Positions 53,739-62,452 of a stretch of 64,000 bases of DNA are shown here, piece by piece. A program made the position numbers and the translations under genes. Positions within the stretch are counted from its first letter, which is position 1, and the number at the start of each line of letters is the position of its first letter. The notes under the pieces were generated by a model, which worked only from the letters and a program-made list of their open reading frames with translations, did no database searches and was not told the origin of the DNA. Source of the stretch: Bdellovibrionales bacterium (lineage in GTDB: Bacteria > Myxococcota > XYA12-FULL-58-9 > SYDY01). Where the stretch lies: NCBI GenBank assembly GCA_005801425.1, contig SYDY01000026.1, positions 1 through 64,000 on the forward strand. Reading direction: 5' to 3'.

Positions 53739-55376
53739 ATGCAATCATCCATACGTTCAGGGCTCTTTCTTTTTCTTTTGTGTGCATGTGGTGATGTGGG
53801 TGTTCATCGCGATCGGCAGGAGGAGTTTGAACAGGCCTCCTCCGAATCACTTGCATCCGCGGTGGTCATCGACGATTTTTCGACCCCATTTTCAGTCTTG
53901 CATCCAGTGCTTCCTGGAAATGTCGGGGTGCATTACGACACATCTCCTCCTCTTCAATTGTCGGTGTTTGATCTCGCACCTGCAGGAAGCATCGGTACAC
54001 GCTATGCCGCGGTGGATGTTGCTCGTGGCGCACAAGATTCGCAGATAAGTGTTGTTACACATCTGGCATTTAGCAATGGACCCGATCCTACGGGTTCTGG
54101 CTTTGTGGTTGAGTATCGAAAATTCGGTGCAATTGCTGGCGCACCTACAGGATTTGTACGTTTTGATGTCGTGGGGAGCGATATCTATTGGAGACGCGCC
54201 GAGGATGGAATTCCTGTGCGTATTGCTCTTAATGGGGTGACCCGTTCGGTTTCTGTTGCACCTACGGGCACTTATAGTATCCCACTGAGCAGTTTTACGG
54301 GGGTTGATTTGTCACGTATCACGGCCATAGGCTTTTCTTCGACAGCTCAATTTTCTGGTGTGGATATCGCATTCGACAATCTGACCATCGATGGCGCGTT
54401 CTCCACGTGTTTGATGTCGCAGAGCCGTATTGTCGTGGATGATTTTTCTTCTGCATTTTCTGTAGCTCATCCCCAATACCCAGGCGTTCTTGGTGTCGAT
54501 CGCCAAAATCCAGATCTGACAGAGCCGCTTCCCATCGCATCCTATGATGTGAATCCCGCCGCTGTGCTGGGCAATCGTCACGCATCGATTGAGGTGGACA
54601 ATACTTTGAATGACTCAAGATTTCAGAGTGTTAAGGAGCTTTACTTTGAAAATGGTGCGGGTCTTGGGGCTTCACGTTTTGTCCTTACGTACGATGGCTT
54701 TCCACCCAAGGCATTTCCAAAAAATGGGGTATTCCATTTTAATTTGGTCGATAGTGATCTTGATAATCGAGGATTGGGATTTTCATTGCCAGCCGATATT
54801 ACATTGAACGGTGTGACTCGAACAATTCAAATTTCTAAACCAGGTGTTTATGAGATCCCGTTGAGTCGTTTTGTTGGTGTTAATTTAAAACGCGTGAGGT
54901 CGATCGCTTTTACGTTTGCGCAGCCCCAAAATGCACCCGGTGTTGACGTCGTTTTTGATAATTTTCGAATTCTTGCAACGAAGGTAGGGACGTGTGGACC
55001 GCCACCTCCGGCCCCTTTGACCGTGAGCTTGCTGTCTGATGCAATGTCCGTTGTTGAAGGCAATGATGATGATGTGGTTCGTGCTGTTATTACGGTTGTT
55101 TTAAATCGTCCAAGCGATAGTGAAGTGACTGTCGATTACGTAACAGAAGGCGACACAGCCTTGCCATCCTTGGATTATATTTCACCAGCAAGCCAAACCA
55201 TTTCGGGAACACTTGTTTTTGCTCCCGGAGAAACCGTGAAAACCTATACGGTCAATATTGTTTCTGACACCGACCCCGAAGACGATGAAACATTTTTTGT
55301 TTTGTTATCCAATCCCGTGAATGCAGAGCTTGGCATTGCATCGGAAGTTGTGACGATCGTGAATGATGATCTTTAG
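53739..55376 (+). CDS. Calx-beta lipoprotein, copy 1
   Basis: A 545-residue lipoprotein with signal LFLFLLCACGD. Two ~175-residue beta-rich repeats (DDFSTPFSVLHPVLPGNVGV and DDFSSAFSVAHPQYPGVLGV at their starts, each ending GVDIAFDNLTIDG or DVVFDNFRI) precede a C-terminal Calx-beta domain of about 120 residues (SVVEGNDDDVVRAVITVVLN to VVTIVNDDL). The repeats resemble carbohydrate-binding-like jelly rolls, but no family is certain. The ATG at 53739 follows GGGGGTG. First of a tandem triplet. Confidence 0.78.
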   Translation: MQSSIRSGLFLFLLCACGDVGVHRDRQEEFEQASSESLASAVVIDDFSTPFSVLHPVLPGNVGVHYDTSPPLQLSVFDLAPAGSIGTRYAAVDVARGAQDSQISVVTHLAFSNGPDPTGSGFVVEYRKFGAIAGAPTGFVRFDVVGSDIYWRRAEDGIPVRIALNGVTRSVSVAPTGTYSIPLSSFTGVDLSRITAIGFSSTAQFSGVDIAFDNLTIDGAFSTCLMSQSRIVVDDFSSAFSVAHPQYPGVLGVDRQNPDLTEPLPIASYDVNPAAVLGNRHASIEVDNTLNDSRFQSVKELYFENGAGLGASRFVLTYDGFPPKAFPKNGVFHFNLVDSDLDNRGLGFSLPADITLNGVTRTIQISKPGVYEIPLSRFVGVNLKRVRSIAFTFAQPQNAPGVDVVFDNFRILATKVGTCGPPPPAPLTVSLLSDAMSVVEGNDDDVVRAVITVVLNRPSDSEVTVDYVTEGDTALPSLDYISPASQTISGTLVFAPGETVKTYTVNIVSDTDPEDDETFFVLLSNPVNAELGIASEVVTIVNDDL

Positions 55377-55388
55377 GTTTTCTATATT

Positions 55389-55594
55389 CGTCATCCCCGC
55401 CTTCCTAAGAAACTTGAATTAAGCAGGTGTTCTCTTGTAGGGGCGGTTCGTGAACCGCCCTGCGGCGCTTGTAATATGCAAACAAGGCGGTTCGCGAACC
55501 GCCCCTACATAAAAAATAAGTAGAATCGTAGCGCCACAAGTTTCTCAACTGCCGGGTAGCCCCAAAGGGCTGTCTGGAGTTCGCGGGGATGACG
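55389..55594. repeat. Composite repeat with GTAGGGGC pair and CGTCATCCCCGC ends
   Basis: The 206 bp stretch starts CGTCATCCCCGC and ends GCGGGGATGACG (inverted ends). It holds a full palindrome pair (55436-55509) followed by the ~88 bp unit also found at 1-90. Sequence before the pair (CTTCCTAAGAAACTTGAA) is shared with 37488-37510. Confidence 0.85.
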
Positions 55595-55650
55595 TCTTGA
55601 GATAAGCAGAAAGACAGGCGCCCGTAGCAATGGCATGATACCTTTTATCT

Positions 55651-57285
55651 ATGAGAAAATATCACGTGATAACAAGAAGTCGTGTTGTCAGTGCGCTTTT
55701 TCTTTGGCTTTTAGGCGGTTGCGGGGCTGACGTTGAAAGCGACGATTTGCATGCGCAAACATCGTCGGAGGCGCTTGTTTCGTTGGCTGTCATCGACAAT
55801 TTTTCGTCCCCATTTTCTGCAGTCCATCCGAGATATCCTGGAAAAATAGGGGTTTATATCGAGGAGCAATCTCCGCCATTGCCGTTAAATGCGTTTGATG
55901 CCGCACCCGCAGGAAGCCTTGGCACCCGCTACGCGATGATGGATGTGGGACCCAACATACACGATACCTCACTGGCTGTTTATGGACGGTTGAGTTTTAG
56001 CAATGGGTCCTATCGGGAACAGTCTGCCTTTGTGGTTGCATATCGTAAATTGGATGTCATTGGGGAACCCACAGGCTCTGTTCGTTTTGATGTTGTGAAT
56101 AGTGATATTGGTGCACTCCCCGCCGACAGACGCCTTGTGAGCATTGCCCTCAATGGGATCACAAAGACCGTGAAGGTCGGGCCACCGGGATCATACAGCA
56201 TTCTACTTAGCAGTTTTCCCGGGCTTGATGTGTCGCACATTACATCCGTAGATTTTGGTTTTTCGACAGGCATGTCGGTAGGTCTTGATATTTCATTTGA
56301 TAATTTAGCGATTGATGGTGCGGCTTCCACATGCTCGGTGTCGATCGTCAGCACCCGTGTCGATGATTTTTCGTCGCCGTTTTCTGCAACCCATCCCCAG
56401 TATCCTGGCGTGCTTGGTGTCGACAGTTGGAATCCAAAGCTTACACAGCAGCTCCCTCAAATCTCATTGGATCTTTGGCCTACAGGTGCAATAGGTGTTC
56501 GGCATACATTCATGGTGGTAGACCGTGTTTTGTATGATTCACGACTTATTAGTGGGGGGCTTCTTTTTTTCAACAACGGTCCAGAGTATGGGGCTTCGCG
56601 CTTTACCATTGCATACAATGCTTTTTCACCGATGGCATTGCCTGTTGATAGCGTTTTTCATTTCGATTTGGTCCACAGTGACATCGCTTCGTCAGTACCC
56701 GTACAGCTGAAAGTGAATGGCGTGGTTCGTACCATCATGGTTTCCAAACCAGGTCCCTATGAAATCCCCTTGCGACTATTCAAAAGCGTTAATTTGAAAC
56801 ACGCAACATCGTTTGATTTTTCTTTCGAACAACCCCTTGGAATGTCGGGTCTTGATGTTGCTTTTGATAATTTTCGTATTGATTCGACCTTGGCTGAGGA
56901 TTGTGTGGATCCGCCGGAACCGCCTCTTACCGTGAGTTTGCTTTCTGCGACCATGTCAATTGTTGAAGGCAATGAGGATGACATCGTGCGCGCTGTCATC
57001 ACGGTTTTTTTGAATCGTCCAAGCGACGATGAAGTCACCGTGAATTACGCGACAGTGGGCGACACCGCTTTGCCATCCTTGGACTATACTTCACCCTCAA
57101 GCCAAACCATTTCGGGAACACTTGTTTTTGCTCCCGGAGAAACCGTGAAAACCTATACGATCAATATTATTTCCGATACCGACCCTGAAGATGATGAAAC
57201 ATTTTTTGTTTTGTTATCGAATCCTGTGAATGCACAGCTTGGCATCGCATCCGAGGTGGTGACGATCGTGAATGATGATTTTTAG
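55651..57285 (+). CDS. Calx-beta lipoprotein, copy 2
   Basis: The 544-residue paralogue has signal FLWLLGGCGAD. The repeats begin DNFSSPFSAVHPRYPGKIGV and DDFSSPFSATHPQYPGVLGV; the Calx-beta domain at about 425-543 (SIVEGNEDDIVRAVITVFLN) is nearly identical to that of copy 3. Calx-beta domains bind calcium and often occur on adhesins; calcium binding here is likely but not proven, with Glu/Asp-rich loops (DTDPEDDE) present. No clear ribosome site was seen. Confidence 0.8.
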   Translation: MRKYHVITRSRVVSALFLWLLGGCGADVESDDLHAQTSSEALVSLAVIDNFSSPFSAVHPRYPGKIGVYIEEQSPPLPLNAFDAAPAGSLGTRYAMMDVGPNIHDTSLAVYGRLSFSNGSYREQSAFVVAYRKLDVIGEPTGSVRFDVVNSDIGALPADRRLVSIALNGITKTVKVGPPGSYSILLSSFPGLDVSHITSVDFGFSTGMSVGLDISFDNLAIDGAASTCSVSIVSTRVDDFSSPFSATHPQYPGVLGVDSWNPKLTQQLPQISLDLWPTGAIGVRHTFMVVDRVLYDSRLISGGLLFFNNGPEYGASRFTIAYNAFSPMALPVDSVFHFDLVHSDIASSVPVQLKVNGVVRTIMVSKPGPYEIPLRLFKSVNLKHATSFDFSFEQPLGMSGLDVAFDNFRIDSTLAEDCVDPPEPPLTVSLLSATMSIVEGNEDDIVRAVITVFLNRPSDDEVTVNYATVGDTALPSLDYTSPSSQTISGTLVFAPGETVKTYTINIISDTDPEDDETFFVLLSNPVNAQLGIASEVVTIVNDDF

Positions 57286-57355
57286 GATTTCATTCGACGC
57301 TCAGATTTTCGATAAATAAATGTATCCACCCTTGATGCTATGCTAGACTTTTTTT

Positions 57356-58987
57356 ATGAAAATGCATTGTCGTATAGCGAAGCGTTATGTCGGTGGTGTC
57401 TTTTTTCTCTGGATTTTGGGCGCTTGTGGAAGTTTGCAAATAAGTGACGATTTGCCTGCACAGACATCGTCTGATGCGCTTGTTTCCAGCGTTGTCATCG
57501 ACAATTTCTCCTCTTGGTTCTCCGCAGTGCATCCAAGATATCCATCCATGATAGGTGTTTATGGTGGGGAATCCCTTCCACTGCCATTGTCTGCATTTGA
57601 TTCTGCAGCGGCAGGGAGTCTTGGCACCCGTTATGCGACCATGGATGTGGGGCCCAATCTATGCGAGACCTCATTGTACGTTTACGACAGCTTGGTTTTT
57701 AAGAATGGACACTATCGTGAGCAATCCGCCTTTGTGATCGAATACCGTAAATTCGGTGTGATCGCGGGGGATCCCACAGGCTCCATTCGTTTTGATGTGG
57801 TGACCAGCAATATTGCGAATGCACCTTCTGCACGGCTTCCTGTCAGCGTGACGCTTGATGGGATCACCCGTAGCGTGAATGTTGGCCCTGCAGGATCATA
57901 CACCATTCCACTCAGCAGTTTTACGGGACTTGATATCGCACGCATTACAGCCGTCGGCTTTCGTTTTGCCACAGGTTCGACCATTGGCATTAACATTTCA
58001 TTTGATAATTTAGCGATTGATGGCCAGGTTTCCCCATGTCCTGTGTCAATCGCCAGCACGCGTGTGGATGATTTTTCATCATCATTTTCTGATCCGCATC
58101 CCCAATACCCAGGCGTGGTGGGTATCGATCGTCAAAACCGTCTTCTGACACAGCCGCTTCCCTTGTCGTCATTTGATGTGGCGCCTGCAGGTGCAATGGG
58201 CAATCGGTATACCTCGATGCAGATAGACAGTGCTTTACCGGCATCAACACTGAAGAGTGGTTCGTCGCTTTTGTTCAATAACGGTTCGGGTGCTGGCGTT
58301 TCACGCTTTACACTCAGCTACAATGGATTTTCACCACTGGCATTGCCTGCGACAGGGGTTTTTCATTTTGATTTGGTGAGCAGTGATCTGAGTTCATGGC
58401 ACGTGCCAGCACGGCTGACCGTGAATGGTGTGACACGAATTATTATTATTTCCAAACCAGGTCCCTATGAAATTCCATTAAATACATTCAAAGGCGTTAA
58501 TTTGGCGAACGTGACCTCGTTTGCCTTTTCTTTCGCACAACCACGCGAGATCGTTGATCTTGATATTGTGTTCGATAATTTACGCATTGACTCAACACAG
58601 GCAGAGGATTGCGGGGGAGAGCAGCCTCTTATCGTGAGTTTGCTTTCAGCGAGCATGTCGATTGTTGAAGGCAACGAGGATGATATTGTTCGTGCGGTCA
58701 TCACGGTTTTTTTGAATCGTCCAAGCGACGATGAAGTGACTGTCGATTACGCGACCGTGGGCGATACAGCCTTGCCATCGCTCGATTATTTTTCACCGGC
58801 AAGCCAAACCATTTCGGGGACCCTTGTTTTTGCTCCTGGAGAAACCGTGAAAACCTACACGATCAATATTGTTTCCGAGAACGATCCAGAAGATGATGAA
58901 ACATTTTTTGTTTTGTTATCAAATCCAGTGAATGCACAACTTGGTATTGCCTCTGAAGTGGTGACTATTGTGAATGATGATTTTTAA
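57356..58987 (+). CDS. Calx-beta lipoprotein, copy 3
   Basis: The 543-residue paralogue has signal FLWILGACGS. Same plan: two repeats (DNFSSWFSAVHPRYPSMIGV, DDFSSSFSDPHPQYPGVVGI) and a Calx-beta domain. The first half differs more between copies than the Calx-beta end, where DNA is almost identical over about 200 bp. Surface lipoprotein; function unknown. Confidence 0.8.
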   Translation: MKMHCRIAKRYVGGVFFLWILGACGSLQISDDLPAQTSSDALVSSVVIDNFSSWFSAVHPRYPSMIGVYGGESLPLPLSAFDSAAAGSLGTRYATMDVGPNLCETSLYVYDSLVFKNGHYREQSAFVIEYRKFGVIAGDPTGSIRFDVVTSNIANAPSARLPVSVTLDGITRSVNVGPAGSYTIPLSSFTGLDIARITAVGFRFATGSTIGINISFDNLAIDGQVSPCPVSIASTRVDDFSSSFSDPHPQYPGVVGIDRQNRLLTQPLPLSSFDVAPAGAMGNRYTSMQIDSALPASTLKSGSSLLFNNGSGAGVSRFTLSYNGFSPLALPATGVFHFDLVSSDLSSWHVPARLTVNGVTRIIIISKPGPYEIPLNTFKGVNLANVTSFAFSFAQPREIVDLDIVFDNLRIDSTQAEDCGGEQPLIVSLLSASMSIVEGNEDDIVRAVITVFLNRPSDDEVTVDYATVGDTALPSLDYFSPASQTISGTLVFAPGETVKTYTINIVSENDPEDDETFFVLLSNPVNAQLGIASEVVTIVNDDF

Positions 58988-58993
58988 ACCAGT

Positions 58994-59809
58994 TTAGCTT
59001 CTCGGTGCATTGTTCCAGCCAAATACATCCATCACTTTTTCTGAACATACGGGCAATGCCATTCCTGTAAAGATAAGGCGTGCAAATCGAAATGCACCAC
59101 CCGTATACAACGCAGGAAGCCCACCGATCGCCGCAATATCGCGTATTGTATCGAGGAGACCTTTTTTGGTGACACTTTGCAGTGTCCCCGCAGTATCGAG
59201 GGGTTGCGTGATTACGCTTACGGTTGCTCCCGCAATGGCTCCACCGAGAATGTCGCGTTGCTGTTTTGTTCCATCGGGTAAAAGATGCTTGGTCGCATGT
59301 TCAAACAATTCAGGACTGACCACCAAGGCATAGGGATATTCGCGCATCGCACGGGTTCGTATGGCGGGCCAATTGTAAGATTTCTTCATTGCATGGGCGA
59401 ATGTCGACCCATTTTGTTGTAAAATTTGCAGTGTTTCGCTTGTTGCCGAAAAAAATGTGACCCATGTGCCCGATGTTAATGTTGCGAGGATGCGAGCATT
59501 GTTGTGACTTGCCCCAGCGTCGATGGCAGCGTGTTTGGTGTAGTCGTTGAGGCCTCGTGCGACGCCAATGTAGATGGGACGAAGACACATTTGCTGTACA
59601 AGGGTTTTTGAAAACGCTGGCCACAGAGGTTTGACGGGTTCCATAAGTCCCATTTGCGCTCTGATTTTCATGGATTGCAGATAATGTCCCACGGGGACAA
59701 GATCACCCAAGGAGCCAGCACCGCAGGCTATGCCGATTTGAAGCGGTGTATGACGGTAGGGTGAGGCTTGCGCAGGCTCTGAACGTGATACAGGATCCAT
59801 ATGGGGCAC
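58994..59809 (-). CDS. Mitochondrial-carrier-like (SLC25 family) protein
   Basis: The 271-residue protein has three ~85-residue units. The third (about 187-265) reads LGGAIAGATVSVITQPLDTA, then GLLDTIRDIAAIGGLPALYTG and GAFRFARLIFTG, as in mitochondrial carriers: small-residue helix, the PxD signature (PLD, 203-205), and the LYxGxxxRxxR matrix motif. The second has TSGTWVTFFSATSETLQ and TRAMREYPYALV; the first has PVGHYLQSMKIRAQ. The usual Lys after PxDxx is Gly, so signatures are degenerate. The family is eukaryotic; Legionella LncP, an effector sent to mitochondria, is the well-known bacterial case. Start GTG; ATG at 59800 is an alternative. Confidence 0.72.
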   Translation of the reverse strand: MPHMDPVSRSEPAQASPYRHTPLQIGIACGAGSLGDLVPVGHYLQSMKIRAQMGLMEPVKPLWPAFSKTLVQQMCLRPIYIGVARGLNDYTKHAAIDAGASHNNARILATLTSGTWVTFFSATSETLQILQQNGSTFAHAMKKSYNWPAIRTRAMREYPYALVVSPELFEHATKHLLPDGTKQQRDILGGAIAGATVSVITQPLDTAGTLQSVTKKGLLDTIRDIAAIGGLPALYTGGAFRFARLIFTGMALPVCSEKVMDVFGWNNAPRS

Positions 59810-59869
59810 TTACGTGTATTGTGCTTTATTTTCAACTTGTATTTTGTACACTGTTCAATCACTGAACCT

Positions 59870-60033
59870 AAGGCAACTCCCTGATAGTAAAGCGTCCCAT
59901 TCCAGGGTTGAGGCGCCTGCATGGCAAGGCGCGAGGCGGAGGTGATATGTACGATATGCCGAGCGCCGAGTAACACAGCCATGCGGGATGGATCGACACT
60001 TGAATGGGACGCTTTACTATCAGGGAGTGCCTA
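59870..60033. mobile_element. MITE-like element with ~32 bp terminal inverted repeats
   Basis: Left end AAGGCAACTCCCTGATAGTA continues to AAGCGTCCCATT; the right end is its reverse complement with one base missing. About 100 bp of unrelated GC-rich sequence lies between. No coding frame. It sits between divergent genes; GGGAG in the right end is placed eight bases before the mrfA ATG at 60035 and probably serves as its ribosome site. Confidence 0.75.
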
Positions 60034-60034
60034 A

Positions 60035-62452
60035 ATGGCGGGACATGGTGAACTGGCGCGTGTGGTAAATCCTTGGGATGGCCCGCACGGTATTGATGCG
60101 ATGATTTCCTCATGGCGTGGTGAGAAGCTTTGGAAAAGCATCGCACTTGAGCACGTCACCTCAGCGAAAGAACAAGATTTGGTCCCGTTTCCGGAATCGT
60201 TGCCGCGCGATGTGATGCTTGCGCTGCAAGCGCGCGGTTTTTCGGGCATTTATCGCCATCAACGTGAGGCGTACGAAGCGGCATTGCTCGGCAAGCATGT
60301 GGTGATCGCAACGCCCACGGCATCGGGAAAAAGTCTGTGTTACAACTTGCCCATTTTAAAAGCACTTGCAGATCACACAGAATCGCGTGCTCTTTATTTG
60401 TTCCCCACCAAAGCATTGGCACGGGATCAAGAACACAATGTACGGCAACTTTGTGCTGATGCAGGACTCTTACATCCGGTGTGTACCTATGACGGTGACA
60501 CACCTTCGGATGCACGTCGTAATGCCCGTCAAAACAGCCGTCTGTTGTTGACCAACCCTGATATGTTGCATACCGGTATTTTGCCCCACCATGCCTCGTG
60601 GGCACGTTTTTTTGCCGATCTGCGGTATGTGATCATCGATGAATTGCATAGCTATCGTGGGGTGTTTGGATCCCATCTTGCCAATGTGATCAGGCGCCTT
60701 CGTCGTGTGGCGCATTTTCACGGATCGGATCCGGTGTTTATGTTGGCATCGGCCACCATCGGCAATCCGCAAGAGCATGCATCGCGCATGATCGGATCGC
60801 CCGTAACGTTGGTTGATCAAAGTGGTGCGCCGCAAGGACCGCGCACGGTCTTGTTGTACAATCCCCCGGTGATCAATGCAGAGCTTGGTATTCGCGCGAG
60901 TTATGTGAAATCGGCAGTTAGAATCGCCCGTGATCTGATCCGTGCAGGAGTCTCAACGTTGGTGTTTGGTCAAAGCCGCAACAATGTCGAAATGATGCTT
61001 AAGTACTTGCGCGATAGAGCAATCAAAGACCGTATGGACCCTGAGATGATCCACGGCTATCGTGGAGGCTATTTGCCCCAAACCAGAAGGCGCATTGAAA
61101 ACGATTTGCGTGATGGAAAAATCCGTTGTGTGGTTGCCACCAATGCACTTGAATTGGGCATTGATATTGGAAGTTTGGACGCAGTGGTGTGTGCGGGGTT
61201 TCCGGGTTCTGTGGCTGCATTGTGGCAGCGCTTTGGACGTGGTGGGCGTCGGCAAGAACACTCACTTGCGATCCTTGTCACATCAAGTGCGCCTTTGGAT
61301 CAATATTTTGCATTGCAACCCGCCGACTTGGTGGGTGCGCCTATTGAGCATGCGCGTATCGATCCCGACAACATGGAAATTTTGATCCAACATCTCAAAT
61401 GTGCAGCTTTTGAACTTCCATTTTCCGAGGGCGATGATTTTGGAAGCATCACGACTGAAAATACCAAGCATGCGCTTGATTTCTTAATTGGACATCGCGT
61501 GTTGCATGGGAGTGTCAATTCAAAAGGCCATCGTATGGTGCATTGGGCCTCTGAGGGCTATCCCGCCAACAACGTATCATTGCGAAGTATTGGCTGGGAT
61601 AATGTGGTGATTATTGATGTCGAAAAAGGAAAAACATTCGCTGAAATGGATTTTCGTTCTGCCCATACGATGTTGCATGAGCAGGCCATTTATCAACATG
61701 CGGGCTTGCAGTTTGAAGTCGAGCGTTTTGATATTGAGGAACATAAAGCATATGTGCGTCAAGTCATCCCGGATTATTTTACAGATGCGATGACGTATGT
61801 GCGTGTGCAGGTGATCGACGAAGAGCAACACGGACATATTCAAGCCGTAGGATCGCTTCATTATGTAGGGGCGCTTCGCGAAGCGCCCTGTGCTCTTCGC
61901 GTGGGCTTGGGCGAAGTGAGTGTGGTTGAAAAAGTGGTGGGTTACAAAAAAATTAAATACCACACCCATGAAAATGTGGGTTATGGCGATGTTCGTTTGC
62001 CGGAGATGCAAATGCATACCACGGCGGTTTGGTTTGGTTTTCCTGAAAGCCTTTGGTTGCCCTTGGCGCTTCCAAGGCCAAGCGTTGTTGATGGCATTTG
62101 TGGTGTGGCCCATGCCATGCATACAGTGGCGTCTGTGGGCCTCATGACTGATCCTCGTGATATTGGCTATACTGTGATCGATGAGCAGGGCAGTGCAGCC
62201 ATGCCTGCATTTGAACCAACGGCGTATTTGTACGATCACATACCGGGCGGTATTGGTCTTGCGCCGCGTTTATTTGAAGATCGTCATGAACTTTTACGAC
62301 GCACCCATCATTTGATTCTCCATTGCCCGTGTCGTTCAGGTTGCCCTGCGTGTGTTGGGGCGATTATTGAAAAACCAGTCGTGTCGCAGCAAGCTGCGCC
62401 GCTACAAAATCGCAAGCAGGTCGCGCGTCTTCTTCTTGAAAGTATTCTATGA
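60035..62452 (+). CDS. mrfA: MrfA/YprA-like DExH helicase with DUF1998 Zn domain
   Basis: The 805-residue SF2 helicase has TPTASGKSLCYN (Walker A, about residue 90), DELHSYRG (about 205), ASATIGNP (motif III) and QRFGRGGR (motif VI). A C-terminal four-Cys cluster (CPCRSGCPAC, about residue 768) marks DUF1998. B. subtilis MrfA acts with MrfB in repair of mitomycin lesions independent of UvrABC; the next gene is MrfB, overlapped by 4 bp. Two repeat elements are inserted in frame: ~610-618 (YVGALREAP) and ~782-791 (VVSQQAAPLQ). Confidence 0.92.
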   Translation: MAGHGELARVVNPWDGPHGIDAMISSWRGEKLWKSIALEHVTSAKEQDLVPFPESLPRDVMLALQARGFSGIYRHQREAYEAALLGKHVVIATPTASGKSLCYNLPILKALADHTESRALYLFPTKALARDQEHNVRQLCADAGLLHPVCTYDGDTPSDARRNARQNSRLLLTNPDMLHTGILPHHASWARFFADLRYVIIDELHSYRGVFGSHLANVIRRLRRVAHFHGSDPVFMLASATIGNPQEHASRMIGSPVTLVDQSGAPQGPRTVLLYNPPVINAELGIRASYVKSAVRIARDLIRAGVSTLVFGQSRNNVEMMLKYLRDRAIKDRMDPEMIHGYRGGYLPQTRRRIENDLRDGKIRCVVATNALELGIDIGSLDAVVCAGFPGSVAALWQRFGRGGRRQEHSLAILVTSSAPLDQYFALQPADLVGAPIEHARIDPDNMEILIQHLKCAAFELPFSEGDDFGSITTENTKHALDFLIGHRVLHGSVNSKGHRMVHWASEGYPANNVSLRSIGWDNVVIIDVEKGKTFAEMDFRSAHTMLHEQAIYQHAGLQFEVERFDIEEHKAYVRQVIPDYFTDAMTYVRVQVIDEEQHGHIQAVGSLHYVGALREAPCALRVGLGEVSVVEKVVGYKKIKYHTHENVGYGDVRLPEMQMHTTAVWFGFPESLWLPLALPRPSVVDGICGVAHAMHTVASVGLMTDPRDIGYTVIDEQGSAAMPAFEPTAYLYDHIPGGIGLAPRLFEDRHELLRRTHHLILHCPCRSGCPACVGAIIEKPVVSQQAAPLQNRKQVARLLLESIL
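61863..61890. repeat. Single palindromic GTAGGGGC unit in frame inside mrfA
   Basis: GGGCGCTTCGCGAAGCGCCC at 61869-61888 is a perfect 20-base palindrome preceded by TGTA. It is read as YVGALREAP without a stop because TAG is out of frame. It is one half of the intergenic element. Confidence 0.9.
62378..62405. repeat. 28 bp short palindrome, copy 2, in frame inside mrfA
   Basis: GTCGTGTCGCAGCAAGCTGC followed by GCCGCTAC is the reverse complement of 34255-34282 with four differences. Encodes VVSQQAAPLQ near the end of MrfA. Confidence 0.75.

Noticed and set aside
59870-60033. Rho-independent terminator reading of the inverted ends
   Set aside because: The arms are ~100 bp apart, no T-run follows, and the location is between divergent starts.
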